64,000 nucleotides of DNA from Typhlomys cinereus (Eukaryota > Chordata > Mammalia > Rodentia > Platacanthomyidae): the NCBI GenBank assembly GCA_023101885.1, contig JALPQD010000411.1:124001-188000 (forward strand), written 5' to 3'. Below, piece by piece: positions 1 to 10,530 of the stretch. Made by a program: the position numbers and the translations under genes. The notes beneath the pieces were generated by a model that was given only the letters and a program-made list of their open reading frames with translations, was not told the origin of the DNA and ran no database searches. How positions within the stretch are numbered: position 1 is the first letter of the stretch; the number at the start of each line of letters is the position of its first letter.

Positions 1-900
1 AACACTCTTTGAGAATAGTGCCAGGAGTGGCATAGCTGGGTCATATGATACTTTGATTTTTTTAAATCATTTTCAGGAATTTTTGAAACTTTTTTAGGAA
101 CATCCAGACTGAATAAGTGTATTTTCTAAGTCTCTCTCTCTCTTATAGAATTTTTTAAATGTTGATGTTCCCATAAAATATATTAGTTATTTTTATTAGT
201 AACATTAACATTACATAAATACTTCTGAGCACTTAAAGGACAACCAATAAGGTGAAAAATATGCATACTGTATTTACATAAGTAATGAAGTGATTCGTGC
301 AAGAGATGGCAGTAGACCTGATTTTAGATGATAAAGAAAATATACATGAGCCAGTATGAGTGGAAGGGAAGTACATCCCAGCATAAGACAATGTAAGCAA
401 ATAAAACTCAAGTCCATGGGATCTCTGTGTGCATGCTAACAGTATTAAAGTTCTGTTTGACTGCTGCTTAAGACATGGGAAAGTGAACACATGAAGAAGA
501 TGGAGAGGCAGAGGTTATTCCTTGGACCTTGGAATTTGGTCCTCATGCTTTGTCCTAACTGCTTCTGAGGTTTTACTTCCTTCTGTGAAAGAATTTGCCA
601 GTTAATAAGAACTGGAATGCTTCTTACAATCTATTAGGACAACTAGTGACTTCTACTTCCCTATCCTTGGGTAAGAGGTCTTCCTGGTGAATGAAAGATC
701 AGCTTCCCAGCGGGAGGTACAAAATCCTACATAGACTACTGCAGTAAAGGGGCATGGGGTGGAACACAGATATTATACCAGAGGACTTTCTTCAGGAGGA
801 ACTGTCAACCAAGAGAAATGTAGATCATAGCTAAGAAATGTGTAAATCTATTCTTAGGATCATTCTATCAATTTTCTTATTTTTTTTTGAAGTAAGTCCC
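1..900. other. AT-rich DNA, no gene seen
   Basis: No reading frame of note and no repeat that I recognise. The sequence is AT-rich, with short T runs. Confidence 0.5.
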
Positions 901-920
901 TTCTATTAGTCAACAGAACC

Positions 921-925
<5 letters not shown>

Positions 926-966
<41 letters not shown>
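926..966. repeat. (AT)n microsatellite
   Basis: About 40 bases of uninterrupted alternating AT, followed by a few GTAT units, just upstream of a SINE insertion. Confidence 0.95.
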
Positions 967-978
<12 letters not shown>

Positions 979-1015
979 AATATCTAATGAAGGTAATTTA
1001 TTAAAATAGTTTATA

Positions 1016-1242
1016 CTGGGGGCTGGAGATGTGGCTCAGGGGTTAAGCTTCTGCCTTGCAGGAGAAAGGTCCTTAGTTCGGATCCTAGATCCCACGTATA
1101 GACGCCAGGCGGAAGTGTGGGCGGCCTGCGTTTCTGGTCCTGGTAGGGTGGAGCCTGTGAATCCCGGGGCAGAGTAAACAAGGAGGAGGTGGAGGCGGTC
1201 CATGGTGGTTCCCGAATTCGTCCGTGGTTCTACACACACACA

Positions 1243-1293
<51 letters not shown>

Positions 1294-1311
1294 ATTGAAT
1301 TAAAAAAAAAT
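1016..1311 (+). mobile_element. Young tRNA-headed SINE with (CA)n tail
   Basis: The 5' head has a Pol III A-box-like stretch (tggctcaggggttaag, about 1031-1046) and a B-box-like stretch around 1077-1087. A GC-rich body follows, then a (CA)n run (about 1232-1288) and an A-rich end. Flanking target-site duplications read aaaatagtttata (1003-1015) and aaaatagcttata (1312-1324), 12 of 13 identical, which supports LINE-1-mediated insertion. The head resembles rodent B2, while the body does not. The copies at 4221-4716 and 44663-44957 are close relatives. Short CA-rich reading frames on the minus strand are not genes. Confidence 0.85.
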
Positions 1312-1339
1312 AAAATAGCTTATACCATGCTATTTGGGT

Positions 1340-1765
1340 AATTCACCAATGGCTGTCTTCGCACCCTAGGTACAGAACCAGAAAACTACAGGTCCCACAA
1401 GACTGGGTGCGTCAATGGTCCTGGTCTGACCCTGGATTCTCCCAGAAGGCTTAAAGGATTCCTGGAGGGTCGGTGGGCCTTACTTAGTTCATGTTGAAAG
1501 CTAGGTTCTCATGTCAACAAAAGATGGCAACAGCAGCAGTGTTAACATTAGGGAGACAAGCTCACCAGCAGAGGCCAGAGCAAGCAGGCAAAAAGCAAAA
1601 GATTTTCCCTCAAATGTCCTCATATCTGGGCCACCAAAAGACCTAATCAAGAAAATCCCTGACAAGCAAGTCCAGAGGCGAATTTAATGTAGATAATTCC
1701 CCAACAAGTGTGTCTGGAGGCTTGTCTTGTACGTTATTCTAATCTTGTCAAGTTGATAATCACAC
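1340..1765 (+). repeat. Old interspersed repeat, family not identified
   Basis: This segment shares an ordered series of similar blocks with 9990-10530: a 'ggattcctggag' type block, then 'ttctcatgtcaac', then a later block with 'cccagaggc'-like and 'cttgtcaagttgataatcac' motifs. The closing motif is common at the ends of rodent dispersed repeats. I cannot assign a class with confidence. Confidence 0.4.
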
Positions 1766-3528
1766 CCTCTTTTGTTCGTCTCTGAAGTCTAAATCATTTA
1801 TTTACAGCAAGCTTTTTTTATTAGACTTATGTATTTAAAATTATTTATTTAAATATTTTCCTGATTTTTAGAAGCAGTTGGCTTTTACCATTTAGAGGTT
1901 ACATGATCAGAATGATTTGAATGTTATGTTTAATACATCTATTTCAAGAAACATCTATTCCTAGAATAATTACTTGTATTCTCCCAAGAATCTAAACATG
2001 GCTCCAGATGGCAGAGTTTCCTTTTTCCGTGAGACGGAGTGAGTTGTTAGCTTTCCATGTACCACAATGGATAGAATATTGGAAGCTAGACAGTATAGTA
2101 ACTGGAAATATATCAGAATAACACAAAAGGCAACTAACTGATAGCAAGTTACTTACTCATTAATTTAAAATGGACTTTTCTTTGATTTTAATGGCAACAA
2201 AGCATATTGACAACAGACTAGTTAATTAATCAGTGAAAAATACCTAGAGGAGGAACTCACCTTCTCCTCCCCCCTTTGGCTGTATGTTTAGAATTGTAAT
2301 CATTCATTTGAATTCAATCCTGCATTTGATTGGAGGCAATTAAAGGACTTTTTTAAATGTGTTTTACTGATCATATTTCCCTGGAGTTTATTGGCAGAGT
2401 ATTGATATCATTTGATAACGGTGTGTTACATATCAGAGACTGTGTCATTGGTTAAGAATGTTTTGGAAGATAAGTAGATGTGAGCATGCATGCACTATCA
2501 TCCAGGAAAAATTGATTAATGGCATTATCTGTATGTGTGTGTGATTCTGAGTTTTTGATATTTGTATCTGAACCTGCCAAATGCCCCTTGAGTTATTTCC
2601 TTGGTTAGAGGCTTTGTTAGAAATGCCCAAAAGCTTCTCATTTCTCCCTCAGCTTGGAAATTTGAAATTTGAAAATTTTGGTGGATATTTTATGTACTAC
2701 CATCATTAAGTATACCTCCATCACTCCTCCTTTACAAGTTCAGTGCCATTTAATGGATCTTAGGTGGCAGAGATCTGGTGCACCCAAAAGATTTTTTAAT
2801 AACTATAACACACTTCGAGTGTGACTTGTGCTCTCTGAAAATTCATGCTGAAGTTGAAATCCATTGTCTGTTAGTAAAAGAGTGGAACTCATTTCAACTA
2901 TTGTGGTAAGGCATGAAGCCTATAGGAGTCAAACAGGGTTAGGTAGCTAGTCAAACATAAGCAGAGTACATTCTTAGCATACATGTTACTGTACTTGCCA
3001 CAAGGTACGCATGATGGCCTGTTCAGTTTCGAGCCTGGTTAAGGTATTTCTGTGCAGGATCACTTTTATGTGAAGAGCGCCATGCCAGCCCGTTTCTGAT
3101 ATAGTGAGATATCCCAGTAAAGAACGTAAAGGAGGAGTCATGGCAGAATACTGAATGATGGAAGCAAATAAACTATCCAGCCAAAAATTCCCCATCTCTT
3201 GCCAGGGAATTCCCCATATTATCCTGAACTTTGATGGCAAGTCAGTTGACAGCAGATGTGACCACTGCACCTTGCAGCAAACTGTCAGTCACAGCTAACA
3301 TGTATAGCATCATTCTCTAAGAAAGCAGAACGATACGAAGACCAGGGCTCTTCTGGAACATAGGATGCATACCTAAAGGAGCCTTCTATTTTCATATACC
3401 TGAGGGGTGATGGTACTGGTTTTTGTTAACTTTTTGTAAGTCTACAAGAACACTCAACTCTAAGTAATTTTGTTAGTTTAGAGGAATTTTGCACAGGTCT
3501 ATAGATTTTTTAAAAAAAACTTTAATAT
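1766..3528. other. Apparently unique intergenic or intronic DNA
   Basis: No gene, RNA gene or recognisable repeat. The longest reading frame, on the minus strand at 2986-3270, has no family resemblance that I can see. Confidence 0.45.
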
Positions 3529-3542
3529 GAAATGCTTGTAAG

Positions 3543-4182
3543 GGAGTGAAGGGCATTGCAGGAGCAACAAAACTGCAAAAGAAAATCAACAAACCACTAT
3601 CCAGAACTTCAGAGACTCTATATCAACCACCTAGAATTAGGCCAGCTTAATCTCTCCCCATCCTGAAGCTCAGGGAAATTTGTGGAAGAGGGGACGGTAA
3701 GAGTGTAAGAGCAAAAGGATGGGAGGAGCAATGATTTGCAAGATACTCCACACAAGTTAGGGCCGAAGCAATCATAATTGGACATTGCATGCTATTGACC
3801 TACACACTATTGACCTCACAAAGTCTAGCATCTGCTAAAGGCACCAAGATCCTTGGAGGCAAGGGATTGACAGCCACAGTAGTATTCCTATGCTTAAGGG
3901 GAACACAGGAAAGGGTTCAGGGAAATGCCACTGGGTCCTTGTATGTCATCAGAGAGGAGGGCCCAGAGGAGAGTCAGGCATGCACAAGAAAGGACTCTGG
4001 GAATTGGGGCGGGAGGCACGGGGGGACGGGGCAGGAGGGGTAAGGGGAGGGGGAGCAGGGGGTTCGGGGGAAGGAGGAGGAGAGGGAGGGAACTGGTGTA
4101 CCTATTAAGTTTGTATGAGCTGAAATAATAATAAAAAATGTATTAAAAAAAGAAAGAAAATTACAAATTAAAACAAAAAAAA
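3543..4182 (+). mobile_element. LINE-1 3' UTR, 5'-truncated insertion (subfamily 1)
   Basis: The piece begins in the LINE-1 3' UTR at the 'gagtgaagggcattgcaggag' region. It runs through the CA-poor middle and the G-rich purine tract (about 3985-4095), then ends after repeated aataataata polyadenylation-type motifs and an A-rich tail. A perfect 14-base duplication, gaaatgcttgtaag, flanks it at 3529-3542 and 4183-4196. The same 3' end recurs at 14088-15290, 55525-56726 and 61369-62419. Plus-strand reading frames of 60-85 codons here are G-rich tract artefacts. Confidence 0.88.
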
Positions 4183-4220
4183 GAAATGCTTGTAAGAAAT
4201 ATAAGAAATTTACACAGGGA

Positions 4221-4627
4221 GGAGCTGGAGAGGTGGCTCAGGGGTTAAGCCTCTGCCTTGCAAGCAGAAGGTCCTGAGTTCCGATCCTAGACCCCACGTA
4301 TAGATGCCGGGACAATTCCATATGCTTCTCCTGGAAACTGTAGTGCAGAAAGAAAACTGAGGTGATGGTAAAGTTAGGAGAAATTAGAAGTCTACCTAAA
4401 AAAAAAGAAAAACACAGAAAAGGCTCCCTCCCATTCTCTCTTTTTTTTTCTTCCTTTCTCTCTTTTCTTCCTTCCTTTGACTTCTTTGTTTCATTTTCCT
4501 TCCCTCCTTCTCTTCCCGAGTGGCCTGCATTTCTGGTCCTGGCAGGGCAGAGCCTGTGAATCCAGGGGCAGAGTAAACAAGGAGGAGGTGGAGGCCTCCA
4601 TGGTGGTTCTGGAATTCGTCTGTGATT

Positions 4628-4668
<41 letters not shown>

Positions 4669-4716
4669 TGCGTGCGCACGCGCACACACATGCACAATTG
4701 AATAAAATAAAAAAAA
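4221..4716 (+). mobile_element. Young SINE interrupted by a foreign insert
   Basis: The SINE head (4221-4310) and body with (CA)n tail (4521-4716) match the copy at 1016. They are split by about 205 bases of non-SINE sequence. A perfect 18-base duplication, aagaaatttacacaggga, flanks the whole composite at 4203-4220 and 4717-4734. The SINE therefore inserted as one unit, and the extra sequence arrived during or after that event. About 12 bases of SINE around the break are missing compared with other copies. Confidence 0.85.
4311..4517 (-). repeat. Inverted copy of 5205-5428, inside the SINE
   Basis: 4311-4400 is an essentially exact reverse complement of about 5341-5428. The following pyrimidine-rich 110 bases match the reverse complement of the purine-rich stretch at about 5205-5308, with indels. 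The T33 run of the downstream copy corresponds to only about 10 A here. Confidence 0.88.
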
Positions 4717-4830
4717 AAGAAATTTACACAGGGAAACCCCTAAAAATTCTAAGAGACATAAGAAGACATCTTTTTTTCTCAGTGAGAGCTGGAATTCTCA
4801 CTGGAATTTAAGAATGGTGCGTAGAGGTAA

Positions 4831-5307
4831 TTGAAAAGAGGGAAGGAAGGAAGAAAGGAAGGAAGGAAGGAAGGAAGGAAGGAAGGGAGGGAGGGAGGGA
4901 GGGAGGGAGGGAGGGAGGGAGGGAGGGAGGGAGGAAGGAAAGAGGCAGAGAAGGAGGGAGGGAGGGAGGAAGGAAGGAAGAAAGGAAGGAGGCAGGGAGG
5001 GAGGGAGGGAGGAAGGAAGGAAGGAAGGAAGGAAGGAAGGAAGGAAGGAAGGAAGGAAGGAAGGAAGGAAGGAAGGAAGGAAGGAAGGAAGGAAGGAAAG
5101 AAGGAAAGAAGGAAAGATGGAAAGAGGGAGGGAAGGAGGGAGGAAAGAAGGAAGGAAGGAAGGAAGGAGGGAAAAGAGGAAGGAGGGAGAGAAGGAGGGA
5201 AGAAAGGCAGAAGAGGGAAGGAAAATGAAACAAAGAAGTCAAAGGAAGGAAGGAAAGAGAGAAAGGAAGAAAAAAGAAATAAGGGAGAATGGGAGGGAGT
5301 CTTTTCC

Positions 5308-5308
<1 letters not shown>
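4831..5308. repeat. Long (GGAA/GGGA)n purine tract
   Basis: Nearly 480 bases on the plus strand are almost all purine: GGAA and GGGA units with only a few isolated pyrimidines. Long reading frames on both strands here (170 and 189 codons of Lys/Arg/Glu/Gly or Ser/Leu/Pro/Phe repeats) are products of the repeat and are not genes. Confidence 0.95.

Positions 5309-5341
<33 letters not shown>
5309..5341. repeat. Poly(T) run, about 33 T
   Basis: Uninterrupted T run joining the purine tract to the unique sequence at 5342-5428. On the minus strand it could be an old A-tail. Confidence 0.9.
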
Positions 5342-5343
<2 letters not shown>

Positions 5344-5429
5344 GTAGACTTCTAATTTCTCCTAACTTTACCATCACCTCAGTTTTCTTTCTGCACTACA
5401 GTTTCCAGGAGAAGCATATGGAATTGTCA

Positions 5430-6491
5430 GCATAGATCTAGCATTCAGTACACTACTTCACATGTTTTCACTTTGTTATTTTCACTGATTTGATCCTGCC
5501 CTGTCTTCCCTTCTTTGTCATAATTCCTGGTCTCTTCTTTTAAAAAACAAGCACATTAACCCTTGCTGATGATAGTAATAGAAGTCATTCTCACTGAATG
5601 ATAACTTTTTTTTAAAATAAAAGGAACTGCCTTTTGCCTCATCTGTTCCCTATACACTATATCTAAACGTTTCATCTCCGATTATGAAATAAGATGGGGT
5701 TTGGCTGTAGTCTTCTGTCCTGGCAACTCCCCAGTTTGTCTCCAGAGTCCTGCTGTGAGTTCTTCCTGACTTTCAATCACTAGGTCTTATTAAGATCAAT
5801 CTGAAGTAGATTATGAGCTGGTGCCAGACACGTTGTTATTTCATGAAAATCAGCCAAAAGTTCTTTGTCTCCTTTCATGAAGTGACCCCCCAGTCAAGAC
5901 TCTAGTGGGAAATTTGGGAGGTTACCTTCAGGACTCGGCAGCTCCAGGACCACTTAGCTCTGTAATTGGAAGTTTCATTTCAGGGCCAGACAGGAATTTT
6001 ATCACAGAGGGTTCCTCAAAGTCAGAGGCAATAATTGGAATTTGGGGAATCTTGTCATTTACATACTCTCTGCCAACATATGGCAGGGTTTGCGGATGCC
6101 AACCTCAGTCAGTCTTAATTAAAACTTAGATGGTATATGCACGGTTGTTTGAAGGATGGTCTCAGGTCTCTTACATTATTTAGCCTGTCCATATGTCCAC
6201 CTAAGGGGAAAAAGTAAAATGGGCAAAGGGCCCAGAGATTGGATGATTGTTTTCCTTGGTGTAACGTCACATTAAAATTCATATAAATTCTTCATATAAG
6301 GCTTATAATCATAAGTCAATGGTGATTTTACCATCAATAAAAATTTTATAACACTAATTTTCAGTCTCTGATAATGTGCATATAGATAGGACAAGTTTTC
6401 TTTCATTGTTGAAACAGATTCATAGAAATAATACATCAGAGAAGTACAACATGCAAAGAATTTAAGTGGCTAGTCACTTTTGAAAAATTAC
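5430..6491. other. Apparently unique DNA, no gene seen
   Basis: No recognisable coding or RNA feature. A 74-codon plus-strand frame at 5905-6129 has no domain or family signature. Confidence 0.45.
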
Positions 6492-6492
6492 A

Positions 6493-6713
6493 GATGGCTA
6501 GAGAGATGGCTCAAGGGTTACGACTGTCTCGCAAGCAGAAAGACCTGCTCCCACATAAAAACACCTGGCAGAAAAGTGGAAGCAGCCTTCACTTCTGGCC
6601 CTGGTAGACACAGCCTGGGAAACCCCAGAGTCAAGCAAGAAGGAGGTAGACGCAATCCAGGATGATTTCCGAAGTCACCCTTGGTCCTCCACAGGGACAT
6701 ACAGTGCCTTCTG

Positions 6714-6764
<51 letters not shown>

Positions 6765-6770
6765 AAATAA
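6493..6770 (+). mobile_element. Older copy of the same SINE family
   Basis: The head 'agagagatggctcaagggtt' is followed by a diverged body ('cttcacttctggccctggta', 'aagaaggaggtagacgcaatc') and a (CA)n tail at about 6717-6762. The body order is the same as in the young copies but less GC-rich, which marks an older subfamily shared with 21043 and 60598. Confidence 0.8.
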
Positions 6771-6919
6771 ATAAGTATTTAAAATTTGCAGATGTACTTC
6801 CAAACATGATAGATAAACCATAACTAGTATTAAGAGTTTATTGGTTCAGTAGAATATTGATATAAAAGATTTACATCTATTGTGATTTACATAATCACAC
6901 TTAGAAATGAATAAAGGAG

Positions 6920-7240
6920 GGGCTAGAGCAATGACTCAGAAGTTGAAGAACTTACTATGTCAACAAAAGAACCAGTATTCAGAATCCCAGAACCTACGTA
7001 AAAGCCAGGTGGCTGTAGTAGTACACCTATAATTCAAGTCACAGAAGGTGGAGACAAAAGTGACTTGACTAGCAAGACCAGTTTTATCAGTGAGATCCTG
7101 ACAAAAAGAAAAAAGTGCAAGAGTGATTGAGGAAGATTCCTAATATCAACCTTAGACCTCCGCATGCATGTGCATATATATATGCACACATATGCACACA
7201 CATATGAGCACATGCACACATGTGTGGAAACCATACACAT
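6920..7240 (+). mobile_element. B4-like (tRNA head plus B1-like) SINE
   Basis: The tRNA-like head 'ggggctagagcaatgactca' is followed by a B1-like segment ('agtacacctataattcaa', then 'agtgagatcctgac') and a CA/TATG-rich tail. Strongly diverged, so the boundaries are approximate. Confidence 0.6.
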
Positions 7241-7384
7241 ACATATATCAAAAAGGAAGAAACAAATGAACAAAATATTTTAATGAAATAATTTTCATAG
7301 TTTTCTTGTATATATGTATGAGGTTCATGAATGAATATGTATATTTTGTATGTGAGCGGTTGCACGTGTGTGTATGGAGGGTGT

Positions 7385-7680
7385 ATGTTCATGCACTTAA
7401 CTGTTTGTACCTGTGGAGACCCAAGGATGATAAGCAGAAGTCACCCTCGATTGCTCTTGCACCTTACTGTTGTGAGACTGGATCCCCAATTAAAACCAGA
7501 GCACACGATTAGGCCAGTTAGCTTGCTCTGGATATTCTAGGCCCTGCCTTCCCTGACAAAGATTACAGATGAGATATCACAATTGCTGAGCATTTTCATG
7601 TGGGTTCTTGGAATCCAAACTCAAGTCCCTTAGCTTTGGAAGCAAAGGCATTAACCACTGAAACATATCCCCACCCACTT
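7385..7680 (-). mobile_element. B4-like SINE, minus strand
   Basis: On the minus strand it reads from a tRNA-like head ('ggggatatgtttcagtggtt') through a B1-like part ('ctcatctgtaatctttg', 'ggcctaatcg') to the 'cttgggtctccacaggtac' end. This is the mirror orientation of the element at 6920. Diverged and old. Confidence 0.6.
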
Positions 7681-7794
7681 AATAAAAAACTTTTAAAGGA
7701 ACCTTATATAGTTCAATGATTTCAAATATTCTTCTCAACTAGCCACAATAATTTTATTTGCTTATTTATTAACTAATTGTTAATATTATTGTTA

Positions 7795-8014
7795 TTCTTT
7801 GACAGTTTCATACATGAATACAATGAATTTATGTCATTTTCATTCCTTACTACCCAATCAACTTCACCTTCCTTTTCTTAATTTAAAGCTTTTTCTATCC
7901 AACCTTCTCTTCTATTTTCATATCTTTTTGCATATGTGGCCTACTCAGTTTTATCTGGGATACCTATATTGTCATATTCCTGAGCACTTGCTGCAGCATG
8001 GATATATTTTCCTT
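7795..8014 (-). mobile_element. Old LINE-1 3' UTR fragment
   Basis: It starts with 'tgacagtttcatacatgaat acaatgaattt', typical of the antisense 3' end of rodent Lx-type LINE-1. It shares the same series of blocks with 43930-44270, including 'gcatatgtggcctactcag', 'gttttatctgggatacct' and 'tgcagcatgga'. Confidence 0.6.
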
Positions 8015-8015
8015 T

Positions 8016-8438
8016 GGTCATAGTTAGACACAGGTGTCAATTTGATGGTAGAGGGTTTGAGCTCTGGGTACATTTGCAGGCAATTAGTAGTTGAGTTAGG
8101 CCCAGAGTGAACCTGAAGGAGATTGTCTACTTAAGGGGCAGACCCAGCCCATGGTGGGTGAGACTAGGCCCTGAACAGGTGACTAAAATATAGAGAGCTG
8201 GTTGAGGAAGTTGGCATCCTTCTGTATACTTGGCCAGACATGCTGGTTTGGCAAGCAAGGATAGTCTGTCTCTCACCCATTATGTGGTGATGGTATGGCC
8301 AGTTCCCTCAGCCCTGATATTGGTGCATGTTCTCCTAACAAAGAACTGTAACCAGTAATTGTAAGAGAAAATAAACCCCTTGTTCCTTTAAGCCATGTGA
8401 TGATCATTTATCAGCAACCATGTAGGCTGACTGCAACA
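8016..8438 (+). mobile_element. Solo LTR, ERVL-MaLR type
   Basis: Full-length LTR similar to 19623-20054, 63233-63621 and (minus strand) 35140-35521. The start resembles tgtcatagttag, the middle has 'acttggccagacatgctggt', an aataaa-type signal lies near 8372, and the end is 'gactgcaaca'. No internal region follows, so it is a solo LTR left by recombination. I could not see a clear target duplication. Confidence 0.75.
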
Positions 8439-8442
8439 CCCA

Positions 8443-8619
8443 CCTTCCTTCCTTCCTTCCTTCCTTCCTTCCTTCCTTCCTTCCTTCCTTCCTTCCTTCC
8501 TTCCTTCCTTCCTTCCTCCCTCCCCTCTCACTTCCACATTTGTCTCTCTTTTCTTTCTCTCTCTTATCTATCTTTCTTGCTATCTCTTTTCTCGCTCTCT
8601 TCTATCTCTTTCTCTCTCT

Positions 8620-8651
<32 letters not shown>

Positions 8652-8700
8652 TTTTTTTCTTCTTTCTTTCTTTCTTTTCTTTCTTTCTTCTTTCTTTCTT
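8443..8700. repeat. (CTTC)n then (CTTT)n pyrimidine microsatellite
   Basis: About 80 bases of CTTC units directly follow the LTR end. A mixed CT stretch and CTTT units follow. The Leu/Ser/Phe-rich frames here are repeat artefacts. Confidence 0.95.
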
Positions 8701-8803
8701 TCATGGCCTTAAACAGTTACAACTTACTATCCTAGCTAACCAGAATACCTTTAAATCAGGTGCTTATTTAATTCTAGCTCAATCATTAGTAACTTTTATA
8801 TAA

Positions 8804-8805
<2 letters not shown>

Positions 8806-8855
<50 letters not shown>

Positions 8856-9122
8856 TGTGTGTTTGTGTCTGTGTGTGTGTATAGAAATGGGCACTTGAGT
8901 GTGTGTGACCGTGGAAGCTGAAGGGTGACTTTGGGAATCATCCTGGATTACTCTACCTCCTTACCGTTTTGCTTTGGATATTCCTGGCTCCAGCTTCCAG
9001 GTCCAGAAGTGTAGGCCACCACCATATCCACTGAACATTTTCATATGGGATGTGAGGATCTGAACTCAGGACCTTTTGCTCATGATATGAAGGTTTCAAC
9101 CTCTGAGTCATCTCTCTAGCCC
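8806..9122 (-). mobile_element. SINE, minus strand, with (TG)n
   Basis: A (TG)n run (8806-8881) is the tail. The body ('gactttgggaatcatcctgg', 'ctaactcaggacc'-like) ends at the head 'gagtcatctctctagccc', the reverse complement of 'ggctagagagatgactc'. This is an old copy of the window's main SINE family. Confidence 0.75.
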
Positions 9123-9989
9123 TTGACTAGAATTGAAATTTAAATTCAGGAAGCTCATCTAGAATTTCATTTTTGAGAAACTGTAGACTTTGGTTTCGCC
9201 CTGAAGTTCTGAAACTCTCACAGACACCTCCAGATTCTCTTTTGGATTAGCAATCTCTAAATTCTTGGCTCTTAGCTCTGAATTCCACATTTTCTCACAT
9301 CTTGGCCTAGTTATTCTTCCGTATTTTGTTAGCCAGTTCAAAAATTAGCCTTTTTTCATTCATTTATGTATTTAAATTATAATCAGCAAGAGGTTTGAAG
9401 TTATATTATCATAGACATAAATAATTTGATAATTACTCTTAACTGGGAAAATTTTGGAACACAAAAAAAATCTGCAACCATGAAAATGTTTCACTGGAAA
9501 AGAAGATAAGATAGATCTAATTAAAAATTTGCCTATCAATTCCAAATATGTCCCATTTCTGCAAATGAGCAAATATTACCCCATAAACTGTGGGTAATGA
9601 TATCTTTAGAATTCAAAATATGTTTATAAGATAGTCTATCTCAAAATGAAATCAGTAAGTAAAGAATGAAGGCAGTTTACATATTAAGAACATAAATGCA
9701 CCTTGGAAGAAATGTAATGGAAATCTTAATTCTGAGGCAAAAGCAATGTCCTAACAAATCTTTTAGACCAAGGCAATTTACAAATTAAGAATGTTTGGCA
9801 TAAGACATAATAATCAACTCAAAATGGATCTCATGTGAACTTACATCTTTCGGTCTATATCCTGCTACGAATGAAGAGAAGTGGATGAAAAGAACAATAA
9901 GAAACTAGCACATGCCGACTATCAGTTTTCTCCAGATTTAAACAACTGACTACATAAAACAATAGTTTGAGTAGCATGTGCAATATGGT
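9123..9989. other. Apparently unique DNA, no gene seen
   Basis: AT-rich, with no recognisable feature. Confidence 0.4.
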
Positions 9990-10530
9990 CTGGGTAATCA
10001 CACGAAGACTGTCTTCATAATGGAGAGGCTGAGAACTGGTCCCTGCCAACCACAGTAAGCAGTCCCAATCTGGCACTAAAGGACTGGAGAATTTCCAGAG
10101 AGCCCCTGAAGTTCAGGATATCCTGGAAGCTGGAAGCAGCTGGATTCTGATGTCAGCAAGTGATGGGAGCAGTAAAGTCAGCAGTGGCTGTGGCAGCAAT
10201 AGGATTGGATGGCTCATGGACAGGGTAGGAGAGCTCATGGACAGGGTAGATGAGCTCATGGACAGGGTAGATGAACTCATGCACCAAGTTAATGAACTTA
10301 ACAAAATGTGAAGGGAAAGAGACAAAAACTAAAAGCCCTTCTCTGGAACCTCCTCCCTTCTGAGATGCCACTGGATGAATTTAGTATGAATCTTCCCACT
10401 TCAATCAACCTAAGCAGAAAACCCTTCATAGGTGTGCCCAGCAGTTTCCTTGATTCTTGACCCAGTCAAAGTGACAACTAGGTTAACCATCTTGGTCTGA
10501 TCCCCATCGCCAATTTGATTCAAGTAGGAA
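9990..10530 (+). repeat. Second copy of the unclassified repeat
   Basis: It shares blocks in the same order with 1340-1765, including 'tggaagc..ctggattctgatgtcagca' against 'tgaaagct.aggttctcatgtcaaca'. It ends with 'gtgacaactaggttaacca'. A plus-strand frame without a stop runs from 10033 to 10312. Its last 35 codons are a heptad-like array made by a tandem repeat (see 10205-10282). No family is recognised for this frame and I do not call it a gene. Confidence 0.4.
10205..10282 (+). repeat. 21-bp tandem repeat, about 3.5 units
   Basis: The unit is close to gagctcatggacagggtagat. The first units are nearly identical and the last is diverged. Because 21 is a multiple of three, both strands read as seven-residue repeats. 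On the plus strand the unit encodes Leu-Met-Asp-Arg-Val-Asp-Glu. Confidence 0.85.

Noticed and set aside
1232..1288. Cys/Val and His/Thr-rich short frames at CA/TG repeats here and at about ten other sites
   Set aside because: These are direct translations of dinucleotide repeats.
4808..5377. Long open frames (170 and 189 codons) on both strands
   Set aside because: They are translations of the (GGAA/GGGA)n tract. They have no start context or domain, and the residues are only those forced by the repeat.
10205..10282. Possible CRISPR-like or satellite array
   Set aside because: Units of 21 bases are directly adjacent with no spacers, and there are only about 3.5 units in mammalian DNA.
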